Source: JBAZBO01 sp041671425 (GTDB lineage: Bacteria; Patescibacteriota; WWE3; UBA101185; UBA10185). From it: 16,274 bases of DNA. The DNA is taken from the NCBI GenBank assembly GCA_041671425.1, contig JBAZBO010000012.1, positions 1 through 16,274 on the forward strand, written 5' to 3'. The notes under the pieces are model-generated. The model saw only the letters and a program-made list of their open reading frames with translations, made no database searches and was not told where the DNA came from. The position numbers and the translations under genes were made by a program. Shown piece by piece: positions 15,826 through 16,274 of this stretch (within the stretch, counting starts at the first letter, position 1; each line of letters begins with the position of its first letter).

Positions 15826-16274
15826 ATGGCACTTTTTGGAAAAAAGAACAAGGAAAATACAGATAAGGCGCAAACACAAGAAAGAACCCCTGCTGAAGTG
15901 TTGTCTCAGGGGATGCTTAATGTGAAGGACATAATAGCCCCCTCAGCTATTGAGGTGGATTTCAACCATATAAAAATTGGGCATAAGTACTTTAGGACGA
16001 TCTTTGTCTCTGGCTACCCAAGGTTTGTAGGTGCGAACTGGCTGTCCCCGGTGATCAATTTTGAAAGCACTTTGGATATTTCCATGTTCTATTACCCCGT
16101 GAAGGCGAAGATGATTTTGGAAGATCTAAGAAGGAAGATCACAGAGCCTGAAGCGACCACAATGTCCAATCAAAGAGAAGGTAAGATAACGGATCCTACC
16201 GTACAGGCCGCTTTGGAAGATGCTAAGGACCTACAGGAACAATTAGTAAAAGGAGTTGAGAAATATTTCCAGTT
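15826..16274 (+). CDS. virB4: VirB4/TraC-type conjugal transfer ATPase, N-terminal part, cut by the window end
   Basis: The frame runs open from the ATG at 15826 to the last base, giving 149 whole codons. The start MALFGKKNKEN is followed by a charged stretch, then VKDIIAPSAIEVDFNHIKIG, YFRTIFVSGYPRFVGANWLS and LDISMFYYPVKAK. These are the N-terminal features of VirB4/TrbE-like secretion ATPases as found in Patescibacteria. After that comes a helical stretch (LEDAKDLQEQLVKGVEKYF). The Walker A and B motifs of the motor domain lie beyond the window. VirB4 proteins power assembly of, or transport through, type IV secretion systems and related pili at the inner membrane. The gene starts one base after the stop of the fused PrgI/TraC-like gene, with a GAGGA ribosome binding site, so the two form one operon. 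Confidence 0.88.
   Translation, partial: MALFGKKNKENTDKAQTQERTPAEVLSQGMLNVKDIIAPSAIEVDFNHIKIGHKYFRTIFVSGYPRFVGANWLSPVINFESTLDISMFYYPVKAKMILEDLRRKITEPEATTMSNQREGKITDPTVQAALEDAKDLQEQLVKGVEKYFQ

Noticed and set aside
1..16274. Alternative genetic code (UGA read as Gly)
   Set aside because: TGA ends dnaN, dnaG and the alkD-like gene at the expected protein ends, and no conserved family is interrupted by in-frame TGA.
1..16274. CRISPR arrays, tRNA or rRNA genes, insertion sequences, attachment sites
   Set aside because: No spaced direct repeats, cloverleaf-like segments, rRNA-like segments, transposase genes or inverted-repeat ends were seen; nearly all bases are in assigned genes.

Overview
The window looks like part of a compact genome from a Candidate Phyla Radiation (Patescibacteria) bacterium. 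The gene families are bacterial, spacers are mostly under 90 bases, several genes overlap, and both aminoacyl-tRNA synthetases are reduced forms. At the right end is a PrgI/TraC-like/VirB4 set of a kind common in these phyla. TGA ends dnaN, dnaG and the alkD-like gene, so the UGA=Gly code of Absconditabacteria/Gracilibacteria does not apply. The exact phylum is a guess (Microgenomates/Katanobacteria-like).

Layout. (1) 1-3928, plus strand: the 3' part of dnaN (sliding clamp), then dnaG (primase), then rpoD (primary sigma factor). dnaG and rpoD share an ATGA. rpoD is interrupted by a run of ten Ns that shifts the frame artificially; the real C-terminus reads on to 3928. (2) 3919-6212, minus strand: a two-gene unit, an AlkD-like DNA glycosylase followed by a GT39/PMT-type membrane glycosyltransferase, again overlapping by ATGA. 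(3) 6271-9950, plus strand: mutS, then a small zinc-ribbon protein whose 3' end overlaps the start of rplY (L25/CTC) by 82 bases. (4) valS (minus) and proS (plus), transcribed divergently from an 87-base spacer. (5) 13566 to the end, plus strand: a large fused PrgI/TraC-like membrane protein followed by the start of a VirB4-type ATPase.

Functionally the window joins replication and initiation factors (clamp, primase, sigma), two DNA repair genes (AlkD-like, MutS), translation (L25, ValRS, ProRS) and a type IV secretion/pilus-like envelope machine. No tRNA, rRNA, CRISPR, insertion sequence or phage gene was seen, and no stretch over 300 bases lacks a gene.

The most useful observations are the N-gap artefact in rpoD; the fusion of PrgI, a proline-rich linker, a carboxypeptidase-regulatory-like beta domain and a TraC-like domain; loss of the INS editing domain from ProRS and of the C-terminal arm from ValRS; the 82-base zinc-ribbon/rplY overlap; and -10-like hexamers lying just upstream of several start codons, which suggests leaderless or very short-leader mRNAs.
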